NCBI RefSeq assembly: GCF_004801405.1
Contig: NZ_SSOB01000011.1
Span: forward strand, 62,001 to 126,000
DNA: 64,000 nt
Origin: Cohnella fermenti
GTDB lineage: Bacteria; Bacillota; Bacilli; Paenibacillales; Paenibacillaceae
Reading direction: 5' to 3'
The notes beneath the pieces were generated by a model, which worked only from the letters and a program-made list of their open reading frames with translations, was not told where the DNA came from and did no database searches. This document shows positions 16,749-27,100 of the stretch, in pieces (position 1 is the first letter of the stretch; each line of letters opens with the position of its first letter). A program made the translations under genes and the position numbers.

Positions 16749-18905
16749 CTAATTCCGCGATTCCTTAACCAGCCCCTCCGCCGTCCGGAATGCCAGCGCC
16801 ATAATCGTCAGCACCGGATTGACGCCGCCGTTCGTCACATGGACGGAGCCGTCGGCGACCCACAGATTGTCGTAACCGTGAACCCGGCCCGCCGGGTCGG
16901 TGACGGACATCTCCGGGCTTACGCCCATGCGCAGTGTGCCCGCTTGGTGCTGCCCGCCGCTCAGGCCGCCCCATGGACCGGTTCGCCACGTGCGCCGAGC
17001 CCCTGCCGCCTGCAGCCATTCCTCCGCGCGTTCCCCGAGGCAGACCGCTCCCCGGAGAGTCTCCGCGTGGACGTTGCCCGACAGCATCGCAACCGGAAGG
17101 CCGGAACGGTCCTTGACCGTTCGCGAGAGGCGCACCCGTGCTTCCGGCGTCGGAATCTCCTGCATCGGCCCCTGGATCTGGCTCGTTCGCGAATACGACA
17201 GGCGCATCATCTCCTTGCCGGCCGCCCCCCATCTCGGCGCATCCGGCGCCATCGCGCGGTACCAGTGGATAAGCGGCAGCCGGGTGAACTCGTTCGCGAG
17301 CAGGCCGCCGCCGATGATCCCGTCCGAATTGCCATGGGAGAAGCGCAGCGTGGCGATGGCTACCCCGGGACCGAGACCGTCCTGCACCGGCTCGTCGAAC
17401 AGGCCGCACGCTCCCGCGTACACATGCCCTTGCAGGTTCCTGCCGACTTGCCCGAACCGGTTGCCGATGCCGTCCGGCTCCGCCTCGCCCGCGGAGTTAA
17501 GCAGCAGCCGCGCGCTCTCGATGGCTCCGGCGGCGACGATCACATGCCCGGCGCGAATGTCTCGACGCCGGAGCGAGCCGCCCGCTTCCTGCGCCAGCAC
17601 GATGCCGACAGCGCGCTGGCCTGCGGCGGTGAGGATGCGCTCCGCAATCGTGTCGCAGACGAGATCGCAGTTGCCCGTCGCGAGGGCGCGTACAAGCATC
17701 GTGTTGTGTCCGCCGTTCTTGCTGTCCGTCGGGCAAGCGAACCCGACGCACTGCCCGCAGCGACCGCACGCGGGTCGGCCGTCGCGCTCCACGGAGTTGA
17801 TGAGCAGCGGCACCGGGCCAGCCTCCCAGCCGAGCTTGGCGGCTCCCTTCGCGAGCAGCTCCGCCTCCTTCGTGCGAGACAGGGGAGGCATCGGATAGTC
17901 GCGGCGGCGGAAGCCGCATTCCGAATGAGCCGCTCCGTCGCCCGCGACGCCGATCTCCCACTCGGCGCGCTCGTAATACGGCTCGAGGTCGGCGTAGCCG
18001 ATCGGCCAGTCGGCGAGCGAGCTGCCGTCCGGAATGCCGTAACGCGTCGCCATGCGGAAGTCGTCCGGATGGAACCGCCACGCCTGCGCCCCGTACACCC
18101 GCGTGCCGCCGCCGACCGTCATCGCATTGTTGTGGTAATCCCCCTCGAACGGAAGCGTGATTCTCTCCTCCCCGTTCTCCGTCAGGAATGTGCGCGGATG
18201 GCCCGCCGGCTCCGGTCCGGTGTTGTGCCCGTACTTGCTTAAGCGATGGTTCCTCAGATGATCCTGCCCAACGTCTCCGTAACGAAGCCGGCTTCCCCGT
18301 TCGACAACGAGCACGCTCATCCCGGCTTCCGCCAGCACGGCGGCCGCGACCGAGCCGCCTGCTCCTGCGCCGACGACGACCGCGTCGTATCGATCCCTAA
18401 GCTCGTCAAGCCCGCGAACGGGCAGCTCCGCCTCGGCGACAGGCGCGTCCGTCCCCGGCAGGACACCCGGCCGGAAACCGATCATCTCCCACGCCTTCCG
18501 CTCGGGAACCACCCCCGCCTCCGAACTGCCTTCTGGACTGCCGTAATACCCTTCGGCGACGAGATTCAGCAGCGACTCGAAGAACCCGCTCGGCGAGACC
18601 GAGACCGGCCACCCTTCCGCCGCCCCCTTCTCCGCCTCCCGAAGCAACTCGTCCTTCTCGTCGTCCGGCAATTGCTCGAACGGTTTGTTTTGCCGCTGGA
18701 GCGCTATCGTCCTCAAGGTCCGCAGCCCGGGTTCGACGAGGCTCCGCCACGTGTCCGGGTCCTCCTCCGCCCGCCGCTTCAGATATGCCGGAACGCCGCC
18801 CTCCGTCGCCGATGGCCACTCATCCCCGGGCAACAGCCGATCGACAACGGCCGCCAATGTCGGAAGCAATCCGTTAGTCCAATCAACACTATCGTTAGGT
18901 CGCAT
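16749..18905 (-). CDS. GMC oxidoreductase fused to a gluconate-2-dehydrogenase subunit-3-like domain
   Basis: A 718-aa flavoprotein. The first ~150 residues resemble gluconate 2-dehydrogenase subunit 3 (LLPTLAAVVDRLLPGDEWPSA ... WEMIGFRPG). From about 170 comes a GMC domain: FAD-binding DAVVVGAGAGGSVAAAVLAE, TVGGGTRVYGAQAWRF, a Cys cluster CGRCGQCVGFACPT, and the C-terminal DGSVHVTNGGVNPVLTIMAL. It likely oxidises a sugar or polyol. No twin-arginine or Sec signal is seen, unlike the separate subunits of Gram-negative gluconate dehydrogenases. ATG at 18905 fits the GGCGGGG site best; GTG at 18911 is possible. Transcribed alone. Confidence 0.85.
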   Translation of the reverse strand: MRPNDSVDWTNGLLPTLAAVVDRLLPGDEWPSATEGGVPAYLKRRAEEDPDTWRSLVEPGLRTLRTIALQRQNKPFEQLPDDEKDELLREAEKGAAEGWPVSVSPSGFFESLLNLVAEGYYGSPEGSSEAGVVPERKAWEMIGFRPGVLPGTDAPVAEAELPVRGLDELRDRYDAVVVGAGAGGSVAAAVLAEAGMSVLVVERGSRLRYGDVGQDHLRNHRLSKYGHNTGPEPAGHPRTFLTENGEERITLPFEGDYHNNAMTVGGGTRVYGAQAWRFHPDDFRMATRYGIPDGSSLADWPIGYADLEPYYERAEWEIGVAGDGAAHSECGFRRRDYPMPPLSRTKEAELLAKGAAKLGWEAGPVPLLINSVERDGRPACGRCGQCVGFACPTDSKNGGHNTMLVRALATGNCDLVCDTIAERILTAAGQRAVGIVLAQEAGGSLRRRDIRAGHVIVAAGAIESARLLLNSAGEAEPDGIGNRFGQVGRNLQGHVYAGACGLFDEPVQDGLGPGVAIATLRFSHGNSDGIIGGGLLANEFTRLPLIHWYRAMAPDAPRWGAAGKEMMRLSYSRTSQIQGPMQEIPTPEARVRLSRTVKDRSGLPVAMLSGNVHAETLRGAVCLGERAEEWLQAAGARRTWRTGPWGGLSGGQHQAGTLRMGVSPEMSVTDPAGRVHGYDNLWVADGSVHVTNGGVNPVLTIMALAFRTAEGLVKESRN

Positions 18906-19181
18906 ATACACACCCCGCCATAACGTTTGTCTTCCCTCTTATCCTAACAGACTCCCTGCGCGAATGGGAGCCCTTGCAGCGACCGTTCGCGACAAGCTTT
19001 CCGCCGAATGGTGCAAGGATGCCGCATACTTTCGTTTACCGCGACGATTGAGGGACATGCTGGCTTGGCGGCAGGTGGGTGGGAGGATTGCGATGCATGC
19101 CCAGTACTCCGTATCGAAAGAAATTAATGGTAAAGATACAGCCAGCCGGTATATTCAATAAAAAGATATGAGGGACTGGCG

Positions 19182-19484
19182 ATGGAAAAAAGATGGGTAG
19201 TTGAATTGAGCCACGAAGAACGCGAACAATTAGAACAACTGATCCATAAAGGAAATGTGGCCGGTTACACAATCAAACATGCGCAAATGTTGCTGAAAGC
19301 CGACGAAGGCGAACAGGGAACATCGTGGTCAGATACTCGGATTGCAGAAGCCTACAATGTGAGTGAAAGCACTATCCGGAAGCTGACCGGATTGTTCTCG
19401 TCATGGATAATTTAAACACGCATAGCGTCGGTTCGCTTTATGAAGCATTTGAAGCGGCTGAAGCCAAGCGATTGGCGGACAAAT
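19182..19484 (+). pseudogene. IS630-family transposase remnant
   Basis: The N-terminal helix-turn-helix part is intact ([32 protein letters not shown]), then the frame jumps straight to the late catalytic part [20 protein letters not shown] in another frame, so the middle of the DDE domain is deleted. The homology stops at about 19484 where an IS66 piece begins on the other strand. Non-functional. Confidence 0.8.
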
Positions 19485-19863
19485 CTGCTTGCGTCCGCAG
19501 TGAGCGCAACAGCCCGTCTCCGCGCGGTGCTCCGCGGTCCGGGACCGAGGCAGGGAAATGTCAACTTCCTGGCGTCGTTCGAAGCCTCGGAGCGCCTTTC
19601 TTGCCGCCTTTTGTGCGCAGGTTCACCGGCTTGCGATACCCATCGCTAGAAGGAGGCTTGCTGCTGTTCCGGCTATTTTGATCCAATTGGCGCTCCAACT
19701 CATGAACACGGGCTTCCAGTTTCTTAATTTGGGACGCTTGCGCTTCGATTAGGGCAGCTTGGGCTTCGATCGTGTGGAGGAGGGAGTGAATGAATGCAGC
19801 AATCTCCGTATCGCCTTTACTAATCGCCAGGACTTGCTCAGGGGACAACTTCGTCTGCTCCAT
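19484..19863 (-). pseudogene. IS66-family TnpC transposase remnant
   Basis: The N-terminus is recognisable: leucine-zipper-like [20 protein letters not shown] and TKGGKKGAP. After that the original frame ends at 19561; a second frame continues with [20 protein letters not shown] and the zinc motif CCAHCG, so about 45 codons are lost with a frameshift. The remainder of the transposase is absent, cut at the IS630 junction. Confidence 0.8.
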
Positions 19864-19948
19864 TTGCGCTCACTCCTCTGTCCGTCATAACTTCTTTCTA
19901 CTTTGTCGGCTGTTGATAGGGCAATTGTTACAGCTGAGCTAAATATTC

Positions 19949-19986
19949 CGTTAGGGGGAGTAGTAACGTTAGGGGGAGTAGTAACG
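19949..19986. repeat. 18-bp tandem duplication
   Basis: The unit CGTTAGGGGGAGTAGTAA occurs twice head to tail between the IS66 remnant and the terminator of the cohesin gene. Probably a scar of the insertions. Confidence 0.8.
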
Positions 19987-20003
19987 ATTTTTAGCATGTG
20001 AAC

Positions 20004-20048
20004 AAAAAAACACATTCCGCAGATGATCCGCCTCTGCAGGAATGTGTT
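20004..20048 (-). terminator. Strong terminator after the cohesin-SLH gene
   Basis: Perfect arms AACACATTCC / GGAATGTGTT with an inner GCAGA / TCTGC stem, followed on the minus strand by seven T. Confidence 0.9.
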
Positions 20049-20055
20049 CTTTGTT

Positions 20056-21063
20056 TTACGCTTTGAGCATTCTTAGAATAACGGCAACCGCCTCCGCTCG
20101 GGTGGCGGGTGCATTGGGGGCAAATTGATTCTGCGTATTCCCTAGCATAATGCCCAGCCCCACTGCCGTCTTCACAGACGGAATGGCCCATGCGGGTATC
20201 TGATCAAGATCGGCGAATTGCAATTGAGTAGCGGAGCTTGCTTCTTTGGCAAGTGCCCGTACAAGGATGGCTGACATCTCTGACCGAGTAATCCATTGGT
20301 TCGCACCGAACGTATTATCCGTGTAACCGGCCATCAGCTTTGCTTCAACCGCTGTTTGAATATAAGCTCTTGCCCATACGGGAATCTCTTTATTGTCTTT
20401 GAATGTCAGACCTTGGCCATCGCTTGTCTCCAACTGCAAAGCTCGAACGATCATCGCCGCGAACTCGGCCCTTGTCACTTCAAGATTCGGCTTGAAGGAG
20501 GCATCCGCATAGCCGGTAACGAAGCCCCGTCCGGCTGCTTCATAAATCGAAGCTTCCGCCCAATGCCCCTTAACGTCGTTGAATAGCAACGGTTTGGTAT
20601 TATCGACGACCGTTGCCGTTACGTCGGGCTCTAAGGAGGTCATGTCCAGCTTGGAATCAACCAGCTTAACATTGCCGAGCGTAATCCGTGTTGTCCCGGA
20701 TGCGATGCGTTTGAAGGTTATCGCGGACAACTCCACATCCCCCTTCTCGCCATCGATCTCGCCCATCTTCGTATGGGCAATCCGGACCGTATCGGCGCTA
20801 AGGATAGGATTTACCGAGAAACCATCGATGGAAGTTTCCGCCTTGCCGAAGGAAAGGATGTTGTCATCGTACGACAACTCAATATCATAAGCGTACAGAT
20901 CCGTAAGCCCATGCCCCACAATGGTCAGTTTAACATCCTTGTCCGAATAGCCAAGCTTTAATTCGAATGAGGCATTCGCTTCTTTAGCTGCTGCAATTCC
21001 CTGCGGCACACCAATAAGCAGGATGACGATCGACAATAGCATGACAAGTTGGCGTTTCAACAT
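20056..21063 (-). CDS. Cell-surface cohesin-domain protein with three SLH repeats
   Basis: Predicted surface anchor of 335 aa. Signal peptide (MLKRQLVMLLSIVILLIG...), one cohesin-like beta domain (about 29-160; DLYAYDIELSYDDNILSFGKA, GEIDGEKGDVELSAITFK), and three SLH repeats to the C-terminus (GYADASFKPNLEVTRAEFAA, GYTDNTFGANQWITRSEM, NQFAPNAPATRAEAVAV). SLH repeats bind pyruvylated secondary wall polymer; cohesins bind dockerins. The start at 21063 has AAAGGATG upstream; the frame is open to 21156 but that would overlap the neighbour. It lies 77 bases after the giant gene, whose C-terminus is dockerin-like, so the two may form an anchor and cargo pair. That pairing is inference. Confidence 0.87.
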   Translation of the reverse strand: MLKRQLVMLLSIVILLIGVPQGIAAAKEANASFELKLGYSDKDVKLTIVGHGLTDLYAYDIELSYDDNILSFGKAETSIDGFSVNPILSADTVRIAHTKMGEIDGEKGDVELSAITFKRIASGTTRITLGNVKLVDSKLDMTSLEPDVTATVVDNTKPLLFNDVKGHWAEASIYEAAGRGFVTGYADASFKPNLEVTRAEFAAMIVRALQLETSDGQGLTFKDNKEIPVWARAYIQTAVEAKLMAGYTDNTFGANQWITRSEMSAILVRALAKEASSATQLQFADLDQIPAWAIPSVKTAVGLGIMLGNTQNQFAPNAPATRAEAVAVILRMLKA

Positions 21064-21088
21064 GCGATTCATCCTTTCATTAAAGTTG

Positions 21089-21115
21089 AGGAGGAAGGCG
21101 CCGAAGCGCCCCTCC
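21089..21115 (-). other. Intercistronic hairpin
   Basis: GAGG..GGCGC-CGAA-GCGCC..CTC hairpin between the giant gene and the cohesin-SLH gene, without a T run. Possibly an mRNA-stability element in a shared transcript. Confidence 0.35.
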
Positions 21116-21140
21116 CCTGTATTCCGCTGTCGCCGACTGT

Positions 21141-24100
21141 TTATTGCTGCAACCAATTCCCCACAATCATGCGTGCCACTGCCGCCAATTCGAGAATCGT
21201 AATCTCGTAATGATCGAACAAATCGGCCTTCTCTACTTTATCCCAGCCCTGCTCATCCTTCTTAACGCCGTAATATTTGGCAATGATCGACAGATCCATG
21301 ATCGTAATCGACGTCGCTCCAGGTACAAGCGATACAATCTGCGAAGCGAATGCCGCTTCGGCATCGTTCAATGCGCTCACCGCCGCATCCACCTGCGACT
21401 GCGAGGCTCCGCCGTTGCTCTTCACGTTGTTCGCCGCTGTGATGGCCGCTTGAAGATTGGCGATCGCAGAGGCCGGATATTGGCCGATTTTGTCCCCCGC
21501 CGTCGCCTTGGACACCTTAGCTTGAGCCGCAGCAGTCGCTTGATTCAGTGCGCCAAAGTCAGCCGGAGGCGCGGTCGTTGTATTCACGCTTGCTCTGAAT
21601 GCGCTCAATGCTGTTGTCAATGTCGACGCGGCTGCGTCCACATCGGCTTGCGTTGCCGCAGTATGATCGCGAACGCCGATTGCGGCATCGATCGCAGCTT
21701 GAAGCGCAGCCTTTGCCCCCGTCGGATATTGGCCCGGCGCCGCTCCTTCCACTGCATTGCTCCATGCTTGCTGAGCATCGGCAATTGCAGTATTCAATGC
21801 TGCTTTATTGATCGGGATAATCGAGCCGCTGAAGCTGGTTACGGCATCATCCAACGCGGCGAATGCGTTCGCAACATCGGTTGGTGTTGCCGCTCCATCA
21901 TTCGCCACTGCCGATGCGCTATCAATCGCGGCTTGCAAGATTGCTTTGGAACCGCTTGGATATTGCCCGCCTTGATCTCCTTCAACTGCCGCATCGAGAA
22001 GTTCTTGAGCGGCTTCAATGGACGCAAGCAAGGCCGTCTTATCCACTTGCGCAACTTGTATGCCTGCCGCAGCCAGAGAGGTATCGAGCAATGAATAATG
22101 GCCCTCGTCGCCGACCATCTCCTGTTTGGTTACAGCAACAGTCGTCGTGCCGGGTATGGCGTCCGCCTTGGCTTTGCCGTGAAGAACGAACAATTCGCCG
22201 TCGCCGGTTAAGAATGTTCCGGTGAGTCCCATAATAATCAGGATTTCTCCCGTGTCCGGCTTCAACGCTGTCTCAAGAACCTGGAGCCCCGTCCGCGAGG
22301 AAGTCACGGAATCCTCATCCAAGACGTTGACGCCATCATCCAGCGATGCAGCAAACTCAATCATCGTCGGATCGTACTTTAACTCCACACTTAGCATATT
22401 AAAGTCGTGAGTCAATCCCGTAACGCCGACCGCAAGGTCAAACGACTGGCCGACGAACACCGGCGATGAAGGGCCGCTTATGCTGGCCTGCGCTTCGTTC
22501 TGCCCTTCCGGAATGACAACCTCCTTATCGGGGCTGGCATTCAGAGAACTCGTCTGCATATACCGGACAAAATACGTGCCGGCGCTGAGGCCCGTAACCT
22601 CCGTTCCCGTAATTGCGGTATACGTCTCCGTGCCTTCCTTCCTGTACTCCATTGCCGATGTCACGCCAATGAGCTGGCCGTCAGTCCCGTTGCTTGCCGT
22701 CGGCATAACCCCTGTCGGCGTTGTCGGCGCCGCCTGATCCTGTTTGGATGCCGGTTGGTAGACCTCCCATTCCCATAAACCGACGCCCTCGCTGTTCTTT
22801 GCTTGCTTGGTTATCGTAACGCGCAGCGCTTTAACCTCCAGAATCGGGTCAAATGCATAGATGTTGGCGGTGTCCACCGGAGTCTGTTTAGCCACGATGC
22901 CGCTGGTCACGGTTCCCGCCGTTACCCATGCATTCGTGCTGCTGTTCATCGGGATGTACGAATATGTGAGCTTCGTAGGCGCAGTTATGCCGCTTACGCC
23001 GTCTCCGTCTATCCATAGCACCAGATTCGTGCTCGCGATTGAGGCCCCTTGCGGCCAATCGTATTGCACCCATTCCTCGGTGCTGTTATTTCCCCACGTG
23101 CCCCAGTGCGTGTTGCTCGGGCTATCCTTTTTCCCGTCGTTAACTGCGGAGAGATTCTCCCACGACGAAGTGTAGCTGGCCGAGACACTGGCTGCAAACG
23201 CCAGATTGTTATCGAGCGGAGTGAGCAGCCGCAGATCCGCCAGCAGATTGGCAACGGCCTGCGCAACATCCTCTTCTGTAGCATTCTTGTTCGCTATCAC
23301 GGCGGATGCGGCCGCCTTGGAATCCGCAATCGGCGCCAGACCCTGACCGGCGAAGTTCGCCGCTTTTAATGAGTTGGCAAAGTTGTAGACCTGTGTCAGC
23401 GCCGTCTTGTCTACCGCCTCCGTATATCCATTTACCTTCCATTCCAGAATGCCGACACCAAGGGCAACCGGCTTCATATCAATACGAGCGCCTGTAATAT
23501 AGGCAGGTTCGAAGGCAGTCGTATTGTATTTATTCAATGAATTTCCAAGTCCCGCTACCGCTCTGGGCGTGTACCAGTTGCCGTTCTCATCGCGAAGCTG
23601 GAGCGTCATATCCTTCGGTTGGAAATTCCCGGAGCCGTCGCGGAACACATAGACATCCATCGAGGAGGCCAGGAAAGCTTCGCTCCATGTATACATGATC
23701 CATGCAGGACCGCCCTGGTCCCCTTGCCAGTTATGCCACGCACCGTGGCTGGTATCGCTCGAGCTGGCGGGATCAAATCCATCATTTAAACCTTTTACCC
23801 CGCCCAAGTCGCTAACGGTGTTGATAATGGCAGTCGGCGTTGCAGCCAGCGCATTATTTTGCGGTTGCGAACTCACGACATAGACGGTGACACGCGCCTT
23901 CAGATCGCTGTCTTGGACATTGCCCCTGACCTCGAATTGACCGTTATTCGCATATCGGGTTGGGTCGACTGCATCCCACACGACATCGCTCTGCACATAC
24001 CCCTGGTCCGTCAGAACATCTACCTGGCCAGGAAGCGTCGGAGCTGTGCCCTTTTGTGTCACAACGCTAATGGCCCGGTAGGAGTCATCGGCGTCTTCCG

Positions 24101-27100
24101 CGATAGTAATCGTTACGTCCTTGCTGGCCGCCTTGCCTTCATCGGCCGCTGTAAAGGTAAACACATAGGTGCCTGCCTTGCTGACACGGGCGATTGCATT
24201 GGCTTGGTCGCCATCGACAATCGTAACGTCCGCCGCGCCATCCGGCTTCTGCTTGACAGTCCATCCATACGTCCATTCGGGAGCGAATACCGCGCTGTAC
24301 ACCGGATCTGGAGTCGCCGTGCCGGATAACATCAGAATACTGCTATTCGAAGTATCCTGAACCGCAGTCACATCGCCGATTACCGGAGGCTGCTTCTCCG
24401 GCGGCGCGGCCAGCGTGAAGGTCAGTTCGTCGGAACCGCTCTCTTGCCCGTCATTCGCGGTGAGTCTGACCGTATACGAGCCTCCTTTGGTGCCGTTTGC
24501 CCGTGTGGTTGTGGACTTGGGATTGGTGAAGCTCAGTTGGCCGCCTGCCGGAGTGCTGACAACTTCCCATTGATAGGTCAACGCGCCGTTCGGTGCGCCG
24601 TCATCGGTCACGCTTCCGTTGATCACGAACGGAATCATCGCCTGCGGGTCGGCCGTTGCCAGCTCTGCAGTAACCTGCGGAGGCTGATTCTCCCCCGTAT
24701 CCGACTTCTCAATGGTCAATTCGGCCGTCGACGCACTGCTCATCTGGAACATCGCAGTCCCTTTGTTGTTCTGTACATAGAACTGTCCGGCATCGTTATC
24801 ATCCAGCTTAATTGTGTAATAGCCGTTCTCTACGCCTGCCCCGTCGATAGTAATCTTTGAAGCGTGCTCGCCTTGGGCAAGATTCGAGAGCTGCAGGGTA
24901 AAGGCCTTGCCGTCCTTTTGAATGTTCGCGCTTTCAATTTTATCGCTTTCCGAGACTACGTATATTTTCTCATCGATCAGGTTGATCCGCTTGCCGAAGC
25001 CGTCCTTCGGCGTAATATGGTACGCGCCGCTCTCGTCGGTGACCTCGGCCCCATACCCGAAGAGACCAAATACCGGATCGGTGACGATATCGGAACTGAT
25101 GCGCAATAACGAGCCGTAGAGCCCTTCCTCCGATTCGCCGGAAAAGTCCTGCCAGCCGTTGTTCATCACGCGAGTGCCGCCATCGTTTACGTTCTTGGTG
25201 CCCGTTCCTCCCTTCTGGGCGTTATATCTCCAAGAGATGCCGCCTACGGAGCTTGACGAGATCTGCCCCATATTGACGGCGTTGAAGTTGGAGATCTTCG
25301 CCGCATAGTTGCGTTGCTGCGCGACTGCCGTCTGCTCCTGGGACCTCCCGTTATCCTCATAGCGGAGCCAGTCGTCCATAATGGAGCCTGCCAGGGAAGC
25401 GGTATATTGGAAGTTCCACCAGCCTTCGCCGGCGCGGAATACCGGTACGGAATAGTAATACCAGGTCGGCTGGATGCCTCGCATGGCGCGAGTCTTCAAG
25501 TCATCCAGTCCCATGCTCTTCAGAGCCGCGCTTGCCTTCGTGTCTGCAGGGTAGTATGTGCGCAGCGCCTTGGCTGCGGAATAAGCCCCTTCTTCGCCGG
25601 TATTGTCATATTCAAATTCCGATCCGTAAGGGTAAGAGGCGTTTGTCACGCTCGTTCCTTTGTCTTTGGCGAACTTCTTCTTCAGATTCTCGTATTCGGT
25701 CAACATTCCCTCTTCTTTTAATGCCTCGATCATATCCGGGATCTGCTGCTCGCCGTAGAATCCGGTTGCTCCGCTGGAGACGCGGTTGTAGTATATCCCG
25801 TAGGCCTTCTCCAGATAGTATTGCGGCGTTTCGCGATACTCTACCAAATTCGGATATGCCTTCTGAATCCGATACATGTTGAAGTAGCCGGTGGATTCCA
25901 TCACTTCGGAGAACGTCCGTGTATAAGGGGTTGCCGAACTGGCGTTAATGCCTGAACCGCTGAGATAGTTCGCAACCGTAAAGGTCGTCTGCGTATTCTT
26001 CATATAATTGTTCCACATGAAGTCGATCAAGTAGTTCTCAATCGAGCGAATCTCATCAGGGTCCGGATCGAGATAATTTTTCATCGTCATGAAGTTGATG
26101 TTATCATGGCTCCAGTCGTCTCCCCAATGGCTGTCCGCCGTATCCACTCCCGTTGTCAGATACCAGTCGCGGTAGATGCCGAAGGTGGGACTTTCCGGGT
26201 TCTTGTCCTGCGTTTGGTCTACCATGAATTCGGAGTGGGCTTCCGATGTTTTGTCGAGCTCGGCCATAACATTGAATTCAACCTGGGTGAATTTATCCGT
26301 CGCTTCTCCGCCGGCTTCCAGCTGATAATCCACACGAACGCTGTTATTGCCGAGGGTGTCAAAAGTAAGCGAGTAAATATGGTGCTGTTCTCCGTTGATG
26401 ATCTTGGTCTCGACGTACTGCACGGACTCTGAATAATCCGGATTCCCCCCGGGAATTCCGCCTCCGGCACGGGTGTTGTTGACCATCGCAGCTCTGGTCT
26501 GGCCGGACTTGATCGTCGGGATATGCGCTTCGTCAAACGGATCATTCTCGCCGACGGACTGAATCTGTACGGACACATTTTTGATTTTGCTGTCGTCGTA
26601 ATGCAAATCCAGCTTGACAGGCATATTGATCGCAGTCTGGAAGCCCGGCAACGCAACCGCATCGATCATCCCTGAATTGTACAGGATGGAACGAAGGTTA
26701 GCCTCGCGGTCTTCCATGGAAGCAGACGCATTATTGGGACTTTGGGCATTTTCTTGCGGATCGTTGTCGCCTGCGCGTACCGCCGAGAATTTAAACTTGT
26801 ACGTTTTTTGCTCATCCGGCGCCAACACCAGACTGGTGGCATCGGTAAAATAGCCGCGGCCGGTCTTCGATATATCCTTGGAATGAATATACAGAACATT
26901 CAGGCCCGGGAACCAGCCGCCGCTGTCGCCGACCCAGTTGGAGTAAAGGCTTCCGTTGCGCAGCTCGCCCGTGTCGCCCAACCAGTAATCGACATATTCG
27001 ATGCGGGCGCCGCTCTCCGGCACCGGGGTGAACATCATGAAGTTCCCTTCGCCGCTCGTGCGGATCGCATAGGCATACCCGCTGTCGGCGCCTGCAAAAT

